Origin: DASZGI01 sp035938995
GTDB lineage: Bacteria > Actinomycetota > Actinomycetes > Streptomycetales > Catenulisporaceae
Direction of reading: 5' to 3'
DNA: 6,246 nt
Assembly (NCBI RefSeq): GCF_035938995.1
Contig: NZ_DASZGI010000385.1
Coordinates: 1 to 6,246, forward strand
Below, piece after piece: positions 5,545 through 6,246 of this stretch. A program made the position numbers and the translations under genes. The notes beneath the pieces are model-generated. The model searched no databases, was not told the origin of the DNA, and worked only from the letters and a program-made list of their open reading frames with translations. Positions within the stretch are counted from its first letter, which is position 1, and each line of letters begins with the position of its first letter.

Positions 5545-6246
5545 CGCAAGTCCCCCCAGAGCACGAAGACCGGGTTCTGCGCGGCGAAGCGATGAGCAGA
5601 CCGGGTTCCGGATTCCGACCCCGACGTGGCCGGGTTCCGCGCGGCGCCTGGCAACGCAGTCAGCCTCGAGGCCTGCAGGAGCACACCATCCACCTCTCTC
5701 TTCGCGTCCGAACGAAGCAGCGCGACGACCTCGCCGACGCGTTCGACCGCGGCCAGCGCGACAACCAGCCGCCGCGGCGCGAAGTCCAGTGCCGCGCGCA
5801 CGACCTCGACCCCTCCCCCGCCGACGAACACGGCGTCGGGCCGCGGCAGCGCGGAAAGAACCTCCGGCGCACGACCGCACACGACCGCGATCTCGACGCC
5901 GTGCGCGGAGGCGTTCGCGGAGATCCGCGAGCAGGACTCGGCATCCTGCTCGACGGCGACCACCGCGGCGCCGAACCGTGCGCACTCGATGCCGACCGAT
6001 CCAGACCCGGCGCCCAGATCCCACACGAGCGAACCCGGCGACGGTGCGAGCCGCGCCACTACCTGCGCCCTGACCTCGGCCTTGGTGATCTGCGAAGCAC
6101 GGTGGCCGTAACGCTCCTCGGGCAGTGCCCATGGTCCGGTGGCGCCGTTCCATCCGGCGAGCCAACGCTTGCGCGGCGCGATGGGGCGGTCGGCGAGGCA
6201 GAGCACGACATGCGGCTGCGGAAAGTCGGCGCGCGAGGCGGCCTGG
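5541..6246 (-). CDS. cobL: CobL (CbiE-CbiT), precorrin-6Y C5,15-methyltransferase, 3' part only
   Basis: The gene enters from the right edge, so its start and most of its CbiE domain lie outside the window. The visible frame opens with the end of CbiE (PHVVLCLADR, equivalent to PNVVLCLDED in the other cobL here). The whole CbiT domain follows: a WALPE linker, the SAM-binding motif I DLGAGSGSVGIE, an acidic motif (AVEQD), and PDAVFVGGGG. CbiT methylates C15 and decarboxylates the C12 acetate; CbiE methylates C5. Near the C-terminus there are about 15 extra residues between LPG and AHRFAAQNPVFVLWG compared with the second copy, bounded by direct repeats. The stop overlaps the start of the next gene as ATGA. 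By eye the CbiT half is about two-thirds identical to the copy at 477-1799. The internal GTG at 6206 is not the true start, because the frame stays open and homologous up to the window edge. Confidence 0.95.
   Translation of the reverse strand, partial: QAASRADFPQPHVVLCLADRPIAPRKRWLAGWNGATGPWALPEERYGHRASQITKAEVRAQVVARLAPSPGSLVWDLGAGSGSVGIECARFGAAVVAVEQDAESCSRISANASAHGVEIAVVCGRAPEVLSALPRPDAVFVGGGGVEVVRAALDFAPRRLVVALAAVERVGEVVALLRSDAKREVDGVLLQASRLTALPGAARNPATSGSESGTRSAHRFAAQNPVFVLWGDLR
5570..5646 (-). repeat. 17-bp direct repeats bounding an insertion in the CbiT end of the partial CobL
   Basis: On the + strand CCGGGTTCTGCGCGGCG (5570-5586) recurs as CCGGGTTCCGCGCGGCG (5630-5646), 16 of 17 identical and exactly 60 bases apart. 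A shorter third copy, CCGGGTTCC, lies at 5601-5609. The two long copies are in the same reading frame and encode AAQNP and AARNP. The stretch between them accounts for about 15 residues that are absent from the other CobL copy. Confidence 0.8.

Noticed and set aside
5545..6165. Extension of the cbiG-cobJ frame upstream to 6165 (808 codons)
   Set aside because: The extra residues are an Arg-rich shadow of CobL. The ATG at 5544 has the ATGA overlap, a Shine-Dalgarno-like run and the correct CbiG N-terminus soon after.

Overview
This is a very GC-rich window. Its coding signal lies on the minus strand, with codons mostly ending in G or C, four-base stop/start overlaps and GTG starts, which suggests a high-GC actinomycete (Actinomycetota). 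That assignment rests on composition and gene style only. Almost the whole window is one tightly packed block of corrin-ring (cobalamin, vitamin B12) biosynthesis genes.

Read in the direction of transcription, from the right edge to the left, the order is as follows. (1) The 3' part of a first cobL, holding the end of CbiE and all of CbiT (5541-6246, cut by the window). (2) A CbiG-CobJ/CbiH fusion gene (3739-5544). (3) A small 2[4Fe-4S] ferredoxin (3539-3739). (4) cobH/cbiC, precorrin-8X methylmutase (2859-3542). (5) cbiX, a two-domain sirohydrochlorin cobaltochelatase with a His-rich tail (1810-2862). (6) A second, complete cobL (477-1799). (7) About 295 bases that do not look coding, with a hairpin and a weak promoter-like match. 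(8) The first 60 codons of an unidentified gene with a strong Shine-Dalgarno sequence, running off the left edge (1-181). The four junctions from partial cobL to cbiX are ATGA, TGATG, GTGA and ATGA overlaps, and cbiX to cobL is about 10 bases, so the block reads as one translationally coupled operon.

The genes fit one pathway. CbiX inserts cobalt into sirohydrochlorin. CobJ/CbiH methylates C17 and contracts the ring. CbiG opens the lactone and expels the two-carbon fragment. CobL (CbiE+CbiT) methylates C5 and C15 and decarboxylates the C12 acetate. CobH/CbiC moves the last methyl group to give the cobyrinate skeleton. CbiX plus CbiG points to early-cobalt (anaerobic-type) chemistry, although CobL and CobJ carry aerobic-style names. 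CobI/CbiL, CobM/CbiF, CbiD, CobK/CbiJ and CobG are not in the window.

The most notable points are: two diverged cobL copies bracketing the block, the complete one having an altered CbiE loop and an altered CbiT SAM motif; a dedicated ferredoxin between the ring-contraction fusion and cobH; two adjacent TTA codons at the start of the cbiG-cobJ fusion; the His-rich CbiX tail; and two short repeat-driven coding changes (CobL C-terminus, CobH C-terminus). No mobile element, tRNA, rRNA, CRISPR array or recognisable cobalamin riboswitch was seen.
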